Under the pieces are notes generated by a model. It ran no database searches. It had not been told where the DNA came from and saw only the letters and a list, made by a program, of their open reading frames with translations. This document shows, one piece after another, positions 34,789-44,349 of a DNA stretch of 64,000 nt. Numbering within the stretch: the stretch's first letter is position 1; each line of letters starts with the position of its first letter. Origin of the DNA: Thauera sp. 2A1 (lineage in GTDB: Bacteria; Pseudomonadota; Gammaproteobacteria; Burkholderiales; Rhodocyclaceae); the NCBI RefSeq assembly GCF_009469595.2, contig NZ_SSXV01000019.1, positions 1 to 64,000 of the forward strand. Reading direction: 5' to 3'. The translations under genes and the position numbers were made by a program.

Positions 34789-35364
34789 TCAGCCCTTGAT
34801 CGCTTCGAGCGAGATCGTGATCGTCACGTCGTCGCCGACGTTGGGTGCGTATTTGCCGGCGTTGAACTCGGTGCGCTTGATCACGACGGTGGCGTCGGCA
34901 CCGATCGCGTCCTTCTTCAGCATCGGGTGGGGCATGTTGAGGAAGTTGGTGACCTTCAGCGTCACCGGTTTGGTGACACCCTTGATCGTCAGGTTGCCGT
35001 CGATGCTCACCGGCTTTTCGCCGTCGAAAGTCACCTTGGTCGACTTGAAGGTGGCGGTCGGGTACCTGGCGGTGTCGAGGAAGTCCTCGCCCTGGATGTG
35101 CTCGTTGAATGTCGTGTAGCCGGTGTTGACCGACTTCATGTCGATGACGACGTCCACCGCGCCGGTCTTCGCCGCCTTGTCCAGCACCACGGTGCCGGTG
35201 GTCTTGTCGAAGCGGCTCAACTGCGTCGACATGCCGAAGTGGCTGTACGAAAAGCGCGGGAAGGTGTGGGTGCTATCGACGACGTAGGTCTCCGGAGCGG
35301 CCATTGCGGTTGCGGCGGCTGCGGACAGGGCGAGGGCGGCGGAAAGTCTGACGATGGCCTGCAT
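34789..35364 (-). CDS. YceI-family periplasmic lipid-binding protein
   Basis: A 191-aa secreted protein with a signal peptide (cleavage near MAA-PETY, residues 20-22). The mature part is a lipocalin-like barrel with YceI-family segments YVVDSTHTFPRFSYSHFG, FKSTKVTFDG and LTIKGVTKPVTLKVTNF. Members bind isoprenoid or polyprenyl lipids, but the biological role is unknown. AAGGAGCAACAC precedes the ATG at 35364. It is monocistronic, convergent with htpG. Confidence 0.92.
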   Translation of the reverse strand: MQAIVRLSAALALSAAAATAMAAPETYVVDSTHTFPRFSYSHFGMSTQLSRFDKTTGTVVLDKAAKTGAVDVVIDMKSVNTGYTTFNEHIQGEDFLDTARYPTATFKSTKVTFDGEKPVSIDGNLTIKGVTKPVTLKVTNFLNMPHPMLKKDAIGADATVVIKRTEFNAGKYAPNVGDDVTITISLEAIKG

Positions 35365-35396
35365 GTGTTGCTCCTTGATGGAAACGAATTGGCAAG

Positions 35397-35504
35397 TCAG
35401 TCGGGCTGGCTCGCTCGCAGTTTGGGGGCGGACGGTTGATGGAATGGGCCAGGTGCGGCTTGCTTGGCGCCGGTGGCGATGGCTTGGCGGACAACAGGTT
35501 TCAT
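35397..35504 (-). CDS. Possible 35-aa peptide upstream of yceI
   Basis: A short frame begins MKPVVRQAIATGAKQAAPG with GGAG 8 nt upstream and ends before the yceI start. It has no transmembrane helix or conserved motif that I recognise. It may be a leader peptide or chance. The remaining bases to 35689 hold no gene; a CGTTGC/GCAACG hairpin is at about 35590-35608. Confidence 0.25.
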   Translation of the reverse strand: MKPVVRQAIATGAKQAAPGPFHQPSAPKLRASQPD

Positions 35505-35689
35505 GGTTGTCGCTCCAGGGCGGCGATTCGTGATGGACGAACTCTACCCGGCTGGCTCGAGGTGAAATAGTCGCCAGTCTGCAACTCATCGTTGCTGAAT
35601 CGGCAACGACGACCGTGCTGGACGCCCATTTCTGGCAAGCCGTCCTAGGCTTCGCATGCCGCTGTGGGACGGCTGTGAGAAAATGGTGC

Positions 35690-37606
35690 ATGGCATATTC
35701 CCCGCTTGGCGCGAACCCGGTGACCGACAGTCGCGAATCGCTGTCGCGGCTTCAGCGCCGCATAAGGCTGTTCGAATTCATCGGCATCGTCCTGACGGCA
35801 GTGCTGGTGGGGCTTGCCACCCTGATTCCGATGCATGGCCAACTGCGGCGCAACGTGGACCTGACAGTGGGCTATCAGGTGCAGATGCAGGCCCAGGCGG
35901 CAGGTCAATTGCTTGCGAGCTGGTCCAGCATCGCGGCGCAGCTCACCAGCCGGTCACAGATTCGTGATGCCCTTCACCTTTACAACGAGGGGCGCATTTC
36001 GCGCAGCGAGCTGGAGGCATTCAGCATTCCTCGTCTGCAGGATGCCCTCGAGCAGTCGCCGCAGGTGATCGCCCTGCTGCGGCTTGACCACGAGGGGCTC
36101 CCGGCGGTTGCCATCGGCAAGACCATTCCGGAAGAGTTCTGGCGCATCCCGCCCACCGGGGTGCGCCCGCAGGAAGTGCATGGTCCGTTCCGCCTGCTGG
36201 GGCAGGACGTCATGATCGTGTCCACCGCCATCGTGACCCGCGATGGGGTGCGCACCGGCACCGATGTCGTGGCCTTCGATCTGTCGAAATTGCGCGACGT
36301 TCTTGCGGCATGGAGCGCAATGCCCTTTGCGTACGGCGCGCATGTCTACCTGTTTCATTCTGCTGAGCAGCGGCTCGTGCAACTCGCGACCAACGGTGCC
36401 GGATTCGTCGTCGTGGGCGAGGACGATCCCGTGCGCGGCGCATTGCACGGAATCCGCGCCCAGCCTCAGGATATTGCGCCCATCCCCGCAGGCGAAGATC
36501 GACTGATGTTCGCCGCGGCGATGGCCGACGCGGCCGAATGGCAGTTCGCGGCGACGATGGAGCGCAGGGTGCTGTATGCAACGGCCAGTCGCGAGCTCTA
36601 CTGGCCGATCGCTGCAATTCTCCTGCTGATGGTGGCCAGCGGTGCATTGATGCTTGCAGCGGTGCGGCCACTGTCCCACCGCATCGCCGCGCAGTCGCAG
36701 CGCCTGGCGCTGGCAGCGAGCGTTTTCAGCACGAGCGGCGAGGGCATCCTGCTCCTTGACGCCGATCGTCGGGTCATCGAGCTCAACCCGGCAGGTTGTC
36801 GCATGCTCGGGCTTTCTGCCCGCGAGGTACGGGGCAGCCGCTTCTGCGGCCTTGTCATCGGCGAGCCTGCCGATCCGGAGTGCAGGGAGGTCTGGCGCCA
36901 GGCGGACGACGGCGGACAATGGCAGGGCGAACTGCGCCTCAGGCGCAGCGATGGCACTGCGTTCGACGCCTGGGTGTCACTGGCGCGAGTGCGTGACGAA
37001 GGCGATCGGGTGACCAACTACAGCGGCCTCTTCGTCGACATCTCTGCGCGCAAGGAAGCCGAGAGCGAGATCCGCACCCTTGCCTATAACGACGAACTGA
37101 CCGGGCTGCCTAACCGCATCCTGATGCAGGACCGCCTCGGCCACGCCCTGCGTCAGGCCCGCCGCACGCGCAATCGCATTGCGCTGCTGTTTCTCGATCT
37201 GGACAAGTTCAAACCGGTCAACGACAGCTTTGGCCATGCAGTCGGCGACCGGCTGCTGCAGGCGGTCGCCGACCGGCTCAAGCTCACGGTGCGGGAGGGC
37301 GACACGGTGGCACGGGTGCATGGCGACGAGTTCGTGGTGATCCTCGAGGGAATCGACACGCCCGAGCCGGCTGCCCGCGTCGCGGTCAAGATCGTAGCGG
37401 CGCTGGGCAGCCCGTTCATTATCGACGAACGCGAGATCCGCATCGGCACCAGTGTCGGCATCGCCATCTTCCCCGATCATGCGACCGACCCTGAAACCCT
37501 GCTGCGCTGCGCCGACATCGCGATGTACGACGCCAAGCAGGGCGGCCGCAATGGCTATCGTTTCTTTACCGAAGATGCGCGGGCCGCGGGGCTCCTGCCA
37601 GGCTGA
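35690..37606 (+). CDS. Membrane sensor with PAS and GGDEF-type domain (HGDEF variant)
   Basis: A 638-aa protein: an N-terminal membrane helix (about 25-46), a periplasmic sensor region of dCache type, a second helix (about 305-325), a PAS domain (SVFSTSGEGILLLDADRRVIELN) and a C-terminal GGDEF domain (from about 462). In the last, YNDELTGLPNR and DLDKFKPVNDSFGH are normal, but the active-site motif is H544-G-D-E-F548 in place of G-G-D-E-F. It may be an altered or inactive diguanylate cyclase. No EAL domain is attached. The ATG at 35690 is in frame and starts the first helix at a usual distance. Confidence 0.88.
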   Translation: MAYSPLGANPVTDSRESLSRLQRRIRLFEFIGIVLTAVLVGLATLIPMHGQLRRNVDLTVGYQVQMQAQAAGQLLASWSSIAAQLTSRSQIRDALHLYNEGRISRSELEAFSIPRLQDALEQSPQVIALLRLDHEGLPAVAIGKTIPEEFWRIPPTGVRPQEVHGPFRLLGQDVMIVSTAIVTRDGVRTGTDVVAFDLSKLRDVLAAWSAMPFAYGAHVYLFHSAEQRLVQLATNGAGFVVVGEDDPVRGALHGIRAQPQDIAPIPAGEDRLMFAAAMADAAEWQFAATMERRVLYATASRELYWPIAAILLLMVASGALMLAAVRPLSHRIAAQSQRLALAASVFSTSGEGILLLDADRRVIELNPAGCRMLGLSAREVRGSRFCGLVIGEPADPECREVWRQADDGGQWQGELRLRRSDGTAFDAWVSLARVRDEGDRVTNYSGLFVDISARKEAESEIRTLAYNDELTGLPNRILMQDRLGHALRQARRTRNRIALLFLDLDKFKPVNDSFGHAVGDRLLQAVADRLKLTVREGDTVARVHGDEFVVILEGIDTPEPAARVAVKIVAALGSPFIIDEREIRIGTSVGIAIFPDHATDPETLLRCADIAMYDAKQGGRNGYRFFTEDARAAGLLPG

Positions 37607-37672
37607 GCACTCCGCAGGCGCGGTGCTGCGGGCGCGATCGCTCCGCTATTGAATGCGATGAGCCTCATCTGC

Positions 37673-38887
37673 TCATCGGGCAGGTTGGTTCGCGCCGCGC
37701 TGCGCCATGCTCCGTTCGTCGATCGGCAGGTGGGCGAGGGCGGCGACGAGGCCCAGGGCGATGACGATGCCCCACACCAGATCGTAGGAGCCGGTGGCGT
37801 CGAACAATTTGCCGCCCAGCCACACGCCGAGGAAACTGCCCACCTGGTGACTGAAGAAGACGAAGCCGGACAGCATGCCGAAGTAGCGCATGCCGAAGAT
37901 ATGGCCGACGATCGCATTGGTGAGCGGCACGGTGGACAGCCACAAGAGGCCGATGAAGGCGGCAAACAGATAGACCGTCAGCGGTGTGAGGGGCGCCAGC
38001 AGGAAAGCCGCAACGCCAACACTGCGCAGGAGGTAGATCGACGCCAGCAGCGTGCGCTTTGGAAAGCGGTTGCCGAGGTGACCGTAACCGTAAGTGCCGA
38101 CGATGTTGAACAGGCCGATCAGCGCCAGCGCAGTCATGCCGACGTTGGCCGACAGGCCCCTGTCCAGCAGGTAGGCGGGCAGATGCACGCCGATGAACAC
38201 GACCTGGAAACCGCATACAAAGAAGCCGAGCGCGAGCAACTGGAACGACCGATCGCCGCTCGCCTCGCGCAATGCGGCCTTTGCCGACTGCCCTGCATGG
38301 GCGGCGGCGGGCGTGAGGCCGCGGGTGAGCGAGGCGCCCAGCGGCACCATCAGCAGGGCCGCCAGTGCGAACACCACCAGTGTGCCGAACCAGCCCATTC
38401 CTTCGATCAGGCCCGCGGCAACCGGCACCATCAGGAACTGGCCGAAGGAACCCGCCGCGCCGACCAGCCCCATTGCCCAGCTCAGCCGCACCGGCGGCAC
38501 GATGCGCCCCATCGCGGCGAACACCACGCTATAGGTGGTGCCGCTCTGTGCCATGCCGATCAGCAGGCCGGCCGTCGCGGAAAGCCCGGTCCCGGTCGCC
38601 GACCACGCCATGCCCGCCAGCCCCAGGGCATACAGCGCCGCACCGGCCCAGAGCACGCGGCGCGCGCCGAAACGGTCGGCCAGCAAGCCGGCGAAGGGTT
38701 GGCAGGCGCCCCAGGCGAGGTTCTGCACCGCGATCGCGAGCGAGAAGATCTCGCGGCTCCACTGGTGCTCCTGCGTCATCGGCGCAAGAAAGAGCCCCAT
38801 CGTGTGCCGGATGCCCATCGAGATGCAGACAATCAGCGAGGCAAAAACAAGGACGGTGGCAAGAGGGCGGGCGGATTCGTTGTGCAT
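37673..38887 (-). CDS. Major facilitator superfamily transporter
   Basis: A 404-aa permease with twelve predicted membrane helices. The loop-2 motif GLLADRFGARRVLW is present after helix II. The overall sequence (HTMGLFLAPMTQEHQWSRE, then WAMGLVGAAGSFGQFLMVP) resembles the oxalate/formate or monocarboxylate branch of the MFS, but the substrate cannot be assigned. No substrate-handling gene adjoins it; the neighbours are a GGDEF-like sensor (convergent) and yqeY (same strand). Confidence 0.9.
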   Translation of the reverse strand: MHNESARPLATVLVFASLIVCISMGIRHTMGLFLAPMTQEHQWSREIFSLAIAVQNLAWGACQPFAGLLADRFGARRVLWAGAALYALGLAGMAWSATGTGLSATAGLLIGMAQSGTTYSVVFAAMGRIVPPVRLSWAMGLVGAAGSFGQFLMVPVAAGLIEGMGWFGTLVVFALAALLMVPLGASLTRGLTPAAAHAGQSAKAALREASGDRSFQLLALGFFVCGFQVVFIGVHLPAYLLDRGLSANVGMTALALIGLFNIVGTYGYGHLGNRFPKRTLLASIYLLRSVGVAAFLLAPLTPLTVYLFAAFIGLLWLSTVPLTNAIVGHIFGMRYFGMLSGFVFFSHQVGSFLGVWLGGKLFDATGSYDLVWGIVIALGLVAALAHLPIDERSMAQRGANQPAR

Positions 38888-38954
38888 TGAGGTGGTACCG
38901 GTCGGCGCTCATCCGGGAGCACGCAGCAGGCCTGCGCGGGCCGATCAGGAGCCT

Positions 38955-39395
38955 TCAGCCGTTGAGTGCCTCGCGCACCCAGGCATTGGCCTGTCGAGCA
39001 TCGAAGCCGCTGCCGAACTTCGCCTTCAGCGCAGCCATCACCACCCCCATCGACTTCGGGCTGCGGTCGGCGAGGCTGGCCACGGTCTCGGCGATGAGCG
39101 CCCTGACGTCGGCCTCTGTCGCCATCGGCGGCAGGTACCCGGTGAGGATGAAGGATTCTTCCTGCAGCACGGTGCGGCGCTCTGCGTCCTTGATCACCGC
39201 CAGCGCTTCCTGGTTGTTCTTCAGGAACTTGCGGATCGTGCCCTGTACTTCCTCGTCGCTGCTCTCGCGGTTGCCGGCGTTCTTGCCGACCATCTCGGCT
39301 TCGGCGATCAGCGTGGTGAGCAGCGTGGCGCGCACGGCGGAGGCCGATTTGCGCGCGAGCAGGGCGTCTTTTTTCAATTGGGACAGCAGGCTCAT
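38955..39395 (-). CDS. yqeY: GatB/YqeY domain protein
   Basis: A 146-aa protein with the helical YqeY fold that resembles the tail of GatB, the amidotransferase of tRNA-dependent Gln/Asn synthesis. Segments ARKSASAVRATLLTTLIAEAE, SSDEEVQGTIRKFLKNN and KSMGVVMAALKAKFG are conserved. The function is unclear; YqeY is often near rpsU and dnaG, but those genes are not here. The ATG at 39395 follows GGAG; the longer frame to 39539 is not supported. Confidence 0.93.
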   Translation of the reverse strand: MSLLSQLKKDALLARKSASAVRATLLTTLIAEAEMVGKNAGNRESSDEEVQGTIRKFLKNNQEALAVIKDAERRTVLQEESFILTGYLPPMATEADVRALIAETVASLADRSPKSMGVVMAALKAKFGSGFDARQANAWVREALNG

Positions 39396-39572
39396 GGCGG
39401 AACTCCAGGTGAGGCGTGACCGATGTGCGCCGCTGATTTGGCGGGAACGGGTCCGCAATGTTCGAGGGCAGGCCTTCGGGGCGGCAAGACGCAGCAGTTT
39501 ACCGTGCCGCTCTGCGCCTCGGGTGCGCGCGTGCTGCAATGCGGCTCGACATGAGGCGCTTGCGCGCGCCTC

Positions 39573-41207
39573 CTAGGTCAGCGGAAAGATGCCCAGCCCC
39601 TGATCCGCCAGCCGCACGGTACAGGCGCCCAGTTCGTGCGGAATGCGCAGCTTGTGCTCACCGAGCGTGATCGTTACGCCCTCGTGCATTTCGCGCTCGA
39701 CCTCGACCCGCGCCTGCTGGGTGAGCTCGAGCAGGTGGCGCAGGTCAGCCTCCTCGCCGCGCAAGGTCTCGATCTCAGCCGCCAGGGTTGCCGCCGTCTG
39801 CTCGGCGCGGGTGACGACGTCTTCCGGTACGCGGCCGGGGTTGCGATCGGACAGCGTAAGCAGCTTGCCGACCTCGAGCAACTGGTTTTCCTTCTGATCG
39901 CGCGCTTCGAGCTTTTGCTGCATGGCCTGCGCCAGCGCCGGCCCGGTGCCGATCACGAGCTCGGTCCGCGTGCGGCTGGAACTGCCGATGACGCGCGCGT
40001 GGATGGACAGCGAGGCGCGGGCGGTTCCGCCGATGATGTGGCCGCGGCGATGGTTGCCGACGCGGATGTGGTTTGCCGCGCTGAGTTCGCACTGCATCGC
40101 CACGTCGTCGATGAAGATCGAGTCCCCCGCGTCGATCCGGGCCTGCTGCGCATAGATGGCGGAGAAACTGCCGCCGCAGCGGATGCCGTGGGTGCCGGCG
40201 TCCTTGGCCGCCGTCTTGCCGCCAATCCCGCCCATCACGCCGCCCTTCACCACAATGCTGCCGCCAGCGTCGAGCAAGGCTGGCTCGACGACGCCGCCGA
40301 TCTCGATGTCGCCGGTTGCGCGCACCGTCATGCCGGCGGTCACGTCGCCGAGCACCTTGACGTTGCCGTCGAAATTGATGTTTCCGGTGGCCATGTTCAC
40401 CGTCTTCAGCGTCAGGATGGGCTCGACGACCATGCCGCCCCGCACGCGCACCGGCTGGCCATCGGTGGCCGCAATCAGCAAGTCGGGGTCGTCTGGCGAA
40501 ATGGCCGTGCCCCGCAATCCCGCAGCAAAACGCACGGCTCTTCCCGCCCGTGGCGCGATCGGGCGGCCTTGTACGCTCAGCCCTTCGCTGCCTGGAGTGG
40601 GCGGGTGGCGGCGCATCAGGGCGTCGCCGGCATGCACGACCATGATGTCACCGAGGTCGCGGTAGTCGGTGCGGCCTGTCGGGCGGATGCTGGGAACGCG
40701 GTCACGTGTGTCCGGCAGCAGGCATTCCAGCCGGCCATCCTCGCCAGCGATCGGTGCGCGGCCGCGCGCGATGACCAGTTCGCGTGCCTCGCCGGAGTTG
40801 ATCGCACGATTGATCTCGGCGACGAGGATGCCTTCGATCACGCCCCTCGCCTCGAGCGCCTCGAGCAGCATGGTGCGGCTGACGGGCTTGCCGCCTCGCG
40901 GCGGAAAGATGCTCATCGTCGCGGAAAGGCCGTCGGCGGACACGAGGATGTCGACGGTGCCGTCCACGACGTCGGCGATGACCGACGGCGCGACGTTGCG
41001 TCCGGCGTTGTACTGCGCGATCAACCCACGGATGGCGTCGGGCCTGATGCGCAGCGCCTCATGCCCGGCCGCAGTGATGCGGTTGCGCAGCCAGACGGCG
41101 TTGATGCTGGGAAAGCGCGAGTCATACTCGAGGCTCGCGACGAGCGAGTGCCCCGCTTCGTCGAGTGTCAGCGAGAGTGCCGGGCCGTCGGTGATGTCGT
41201 CTTTCAT
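39573..41207 (-). CDS. FapA-like / DUF342 polymerising-type protein
   Basis: A 544-aa DUF342 (FapA) protein. It has an N-terminal region of about 160 residues, then a right-handed beta-helix of glycine-rich repeats (MATGNINFDGNVKVLGDVTA, RATGDIEIGGVVEPALL, IVVKGGVMGGIGGK) and a C-terminal coiled coil (about 425-490). Related proteins occur near flagellar and cell-shape genes in several bacteria; here no such neighbour exists, and the function is unknown. It lies 49 nt downstream of the RND pump gene on the same strand. Confidence 0.88.
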   Translation of the reverse strand: MKDDITDGPALSLTLDEAGHSLVASLEYDSRFPSINAVWLRNRITAAGHEALRIRPDAIRGLIAQYNAGRNVAPSVIADVVDGTVDILVSADGLSATMSIFPPRGGKPVSRTMLLEALEARGVIEGILVAEINRAINSGEARELVIARGRAPIAGEDGRLECLLPDTRDRVPSIRPTGRTDYRDLGDIMVVHAGDALMRRHPPTPGSEGLSVQGRPIAPRAGRAVRFAAGLRGTAISPDDPDLLIAATDGQPVRVRGGMVVEPILTLKTVNMATGNINFDGNVKVLGDVTAGMTVRATGDIEIGGVVEPALLDAGGSIVVKGGVMGGIGGKTAAKDAGTHGIRCGGSFSAIYAQQARIDAGDSIFIDDVAMQCELSAANHIRVGNHRRGHIIGGTARASLSIHARVIGSSSRTRTELVIGTGPALAQAMQQKLEARDQKENQLLEVGKLLTLSDRNPGRVPEDVVTRAEQTAATLAAEIETLRGEEADLRHLLELTQQARVEVEREMHEGVTITLGEHKLRIPHELGACTVRLADQGLGIFPLT

Positions 41208-41256
41208 GCGTCAACCAGAATGCATGTTCGTGCTCTTGAAGCGGATTGTAGACGCG

Positions 41257-44200
41257 TCAGACAACACGCGCATGATTCTCGTTTTCCCGTGTGCGCCGTC
41301 CGCGCCGCAGGCTGCTCACCTTGCCGATGACATCGTCAACATACGTGAAGACGACCGGGATCACCAGCAGGCTCAGGAAGGTGGAGGTGATCAGGCCGCC
41401 GATCACGACGATCGCCATCGGCGCGCGAAAGCTGGGGTCGGTGCCCAGGCCAAGCGCGATCGGCATCATGCCCGCGCCCATCGCCACGGTGGTCATGACG
41501 ATGGGGCGCGCGCGTTTGCGGCAGGCGTCGAGCAGCGCCTCGAGGCGGCCAAGCCCGTGTTCGCGGCGCGCCAGCACGACGTAGTCGATCAGCAGGATGG
41601 AGTTCTTGGTGGCGATGCCCATCAGCATGATGAGGCCGATCATCGACGGCATGGACAGCGCCGAGCGGGTGACGAACAGCGCCAGGAACGCGCCCGGCAC
41701 CGACAGCACCAGCGCCGCGAGGATGGTGACCGGCTGCACGAAGTCGTGGAACAGCAGCACCAGCACGATGTAGATGCACAGCACCCCGGTGAGCATGGCG
41801 ACGCCGAAGCTGGCGAAGAGCTCGTTCATCGCCTCGGCGTCGCCCACGGTGGTGTGGATCACGCCGGGCGGCAGGTTGCGCATGCTGGGCAGGGCCAGCG
41901 CCTGCTTTTCGACCTCGCCCAGCGGCTGCTGGTTGAGCTCGATCTCGAAGTTCACATTGCGCAGACGGTCGTAGCGATTGATCTCCACCGGGCCGCTGTC
42001 GATGCCGATGTTGGCGACATTGGCCAGGGCCACCGGCCCGCCGCTGCCGGGCACGCTGAGCTGGCCGAGCAGGGCAACGTCGCGGCGCGCTTCGGGCGGC
42101 AGCTTGACGACGATCGGCACCTGGCGCTGCGACAGGTTGAACTTGGCGAGGCCCTGGTCGTAGTCGCCGGAGGTCGCGATGCGCAGCGTGTCGCCGATCG
42201 CGGCGGCGGTCACGCCGAGGTCCGCGGCGCGGGCGAAATCGGGCCGCACGACGACTTCCGGGCGCACCAGGCTGGCGGTGGTGGTGACGTTGCCGATGCC
42301 CGCCAGGGTGCGCAGCTCGCGCTCGACGAGGCGTGCATGCGCGGCGAGGGCTTCGCCGTTTTCGCTCGCCAGCACCAGCACGTATTTTTCGTTGGAGCCG
42401 CCCAGTCCCACCTTCACCCGCACGCCGGAAAGATCAGCCAGCGCCTCCCGCAGCGCGTTCTCCACGTCCTGCTTGCGCACGCCGCCGCGCTCCTGCCGCG
42501 GCGTCAGGTTGATCGTCAGCGTCGCCTTGCGTACTTCCGCAGCGCCGCGCGGCACGAAGGGATCGGAGCCGGCAGCGCCGCCGCCCACGGCGGTATAGAC
42601 CAGCTTGACGTGCGGGTTGCGCTGCACGATGGTGCGCGCCTGCTCGGCGACCGCCAGGCTCTCGTCAAGGGTAGCGCCGGGTGGCAGCGACAGATGTACC
42701 TGGGTCTGCGACAGGTCGTCTGGCGGGATGAAGCCGGTCGGCAGCAGCGGCACGAGCGCGAATGAGCCGAAGAAGAATACCGCTGCAGCCAGCATCGTGA
42801 GCGCGCGATGGCGCAGGCACGCGCCGACCCAGCCGAGGTAGCGGCCGAGCCAGCCGGGCTCGTGGTGCTCGTCGCGCGGTGGCTTGAGCAGGTAGGCTGC
42901 CATCATCGGCGTCAGCAGCCGCGCCACCACCAGCGAGAAGAACACCGCGATCGCCGCCGTCCAGCCGAACTGCACGAAAAACTTGCCGGCCACCCCGCTC
43001 ATGAAGGCGGTGGGGAGGAACACCGCGATCAGCGTGAAGGTGGTGGCGATCACCGCCAGACCGATCTCGTCGGCTGCCTCCATCGCCGCATCGTACGGCG
43101 TCTTGCCCATGCGCAGGTGGCGCATGATGTTCTCGATCTCGACGATGGCGTCGTCGACCAGGATGCCCACCACCAGCGACAGGCTCAGCAGGGTCACGAC
43201 GTTCAGCGAGAAGCCCAGCAGCCACATCGCGGCGAAGGCCGGCAGGACCGACAGCGGCAGCGCGGTTGCGGAAACGACGGTGGCACGCCAGTCGCGCAGG
43301 AACAGCCAGACCACGATCACCGCCAGGATCGCGCCTTCGAGCAGCAGAGACATCGAGCCGTCGAAGTTCTCGCGCACCGGATCGACGAAGTTGAAGGCCT
43401 GGGTGATGGCGACGTCCGGATGCTCGGCCTGCAGGCGAGCGAGCGCGGCGCGTACGCCGTCGGCCACCTCGACTTCGCCGGCGCCGCGGCTGCGGGTGAT
43501 CTCGAAGCCGACTACCGGGCGGCCGTCGAGCAGCGCCGCCGTGCGGATTTCAGCCACCGTGTCGCTGACGGTCGCGAGCTGGTCCAGCCGCACGCGGCGC
43601 CCATCGGGCAGGGCGATTTCCATCGCCGCCAGTTCGGCCGCCGAGCGCACTGTGGCAATCGTGCGCACCGACTGCTCGATGCCGCCGATGTCGGCGCGGC
43701 CGCCTGCCGCTTCCTGCTGGATGCGGCGCAACTGGCGCGAGATGTCGGCGGCGCTCGCCTTCAGCGCCAGCAGCCGCCGCGGGTCCAGCTCCACCCGCAG
43801 CTCGCGGCTGACGCCACCGACGCGAGACACCGCGCCGACCCCGGCCACGCTGAGCATGCGCTTGCTGACGGTGTTGTCCACGAACCAGGACAGCGCCTCG
43901 TCGTCCATGCGATCGGAAGCGACGGTGTAAGTGAGGATGGGCGCGCCGGACACGTTCATGCGCGAGATGACCGGGTCACGCAGCTCGCCCGGCAGGTCCG
44001 AGCGGATGCGCGACACTGCGTCGCGCACGTCGTCCACCGCCTCCTGCGTCGGCTTCTCCAGCCGGAACTCGGTGGTGACGGTGGCAAGCCCGTCCTGCAC
44101 CTTGGTGTAGATGTGCTTGACGCCCTGGATCGTGGCGATCGAGTTTTCGAGCTTGCGCGCGACCTCGGTCTCGAGCTGGGCCGGCGCGGCGCCGGGCAGG

Positions 44201-44349
44201 GACGCGGTGACGACCACGGTGGGGAGGTCGATGTCGGGAAACTGCTGGATCTTCATCGTGCGAAAGCCGATGAGGCCCAGCACGGTGAGCAGCAGGAAGA
44301 GCAGGATCGCCGGAATCGGGTTCCGGATCGACCATGCGGAGACGTTCAT
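41257..44349 (-). CDS. RND efflux pump inner-membrane subunit (AcrB/MdtB class)
   Basis: A 1030-aa resistance-nodulation-division transporter with twelve helices and two large periplasmic loops. Conserved features are the opening IRNPIPAILLFLLLTVLGL, VGILVDDAIVEIENI in helix IV (the acidic proton-relay pair) and GIATKNSILLIDYVVLARR. It probably exports hydrophobic drugs, dyes or solvents; the class (MdtB/MexF-like, hydrophobe efflux) is inferred. The gene overlaps its adaptor by 4 nt (ATGA). No outer-membrane TolC-type gene is present, so a distant partner is expected. Confidence 0.95.
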   Translation of the reverse strand: MNVSAWSIRNPIPAILLFLLLTVLGLIGFRTMKIQQFPDIDLPTVVVTASLPGAAPAQLETEVARKLENSIATIQGVKHIYTKVQDGLATVTTEFRLEKPTQEAVDDVRDAVSRIRSDLPGELRDPVISRMNVSGAPILTYTVASDRMDDEALSWFVDNTVSKRMLSVAGVGAVSRVGGVSRELRVELDPRRLLALKASAADISRQLRRIQQEAAGGRADIGGIEQSVRTIATVRSAAELAAMEIALPDGRRVRLDQLATVSDTVAEIRTAALLDGRPVVGFEITRSRGAGEVEVADGVRAALARLQAEHPDVAITQAFNFVDPVRENFDGSMSLLLEGAILAVIVVWLFLRDWRATVVSATALPLSVLPAFAAMWLLGFSLNVVTLLSLSLVVGILVDDAIVEIENIMRHLRMGKTPYDAAMEAADEIGLAVIATTFTLIAVFLPTAFMSGVAGKFFVQFGWTAAIAVFFSLVVARLLTPMMAAYLLKPPRDEHHEPGWLGRYLGWVGACLRHRALTMLAAAVFFFGSFALVPLLPTGFIPPDDLSQTQVHLSLPPGATLDESLAVAEQARTIVQRNPHVKLVYTAVGGGAAGSDPFVPRGAAEVRKATLTINLTPRQERGGVRKQDVENALREALADLSGVRVKVGLGGSNEKYVLVLASENGEALAAHARLVERELRTLAGIGNVTTTASLVRPEVVVRPDFARAADLGVTAAAIGDTLRIATSGDYDQGLAKFNLSQRQVPIVVKLPPEARRDVALLGQLSVPGSGGPVALANVANIGIDSGPVEINRYDRLRNVNFEIELNQQPLGEVEKQALALPSMRNLPPGVIHTTVGDAEAMNELFASFGVAMLTGVLCIYIVLVLLFHDFVQPVTILAALVLSVPGAFLALFVTRSALSMPSMIGLIMLMGIATKNSILLIDYVVLARREHGLGRLEALLDACRKRARPIVMTTVAMGAGMMPIALGLGTDPSFRAPMAIVVIGGLITSTFLSLLVIPVVFTYVDDVIGKVSSLRRGRRTRENENHARVV

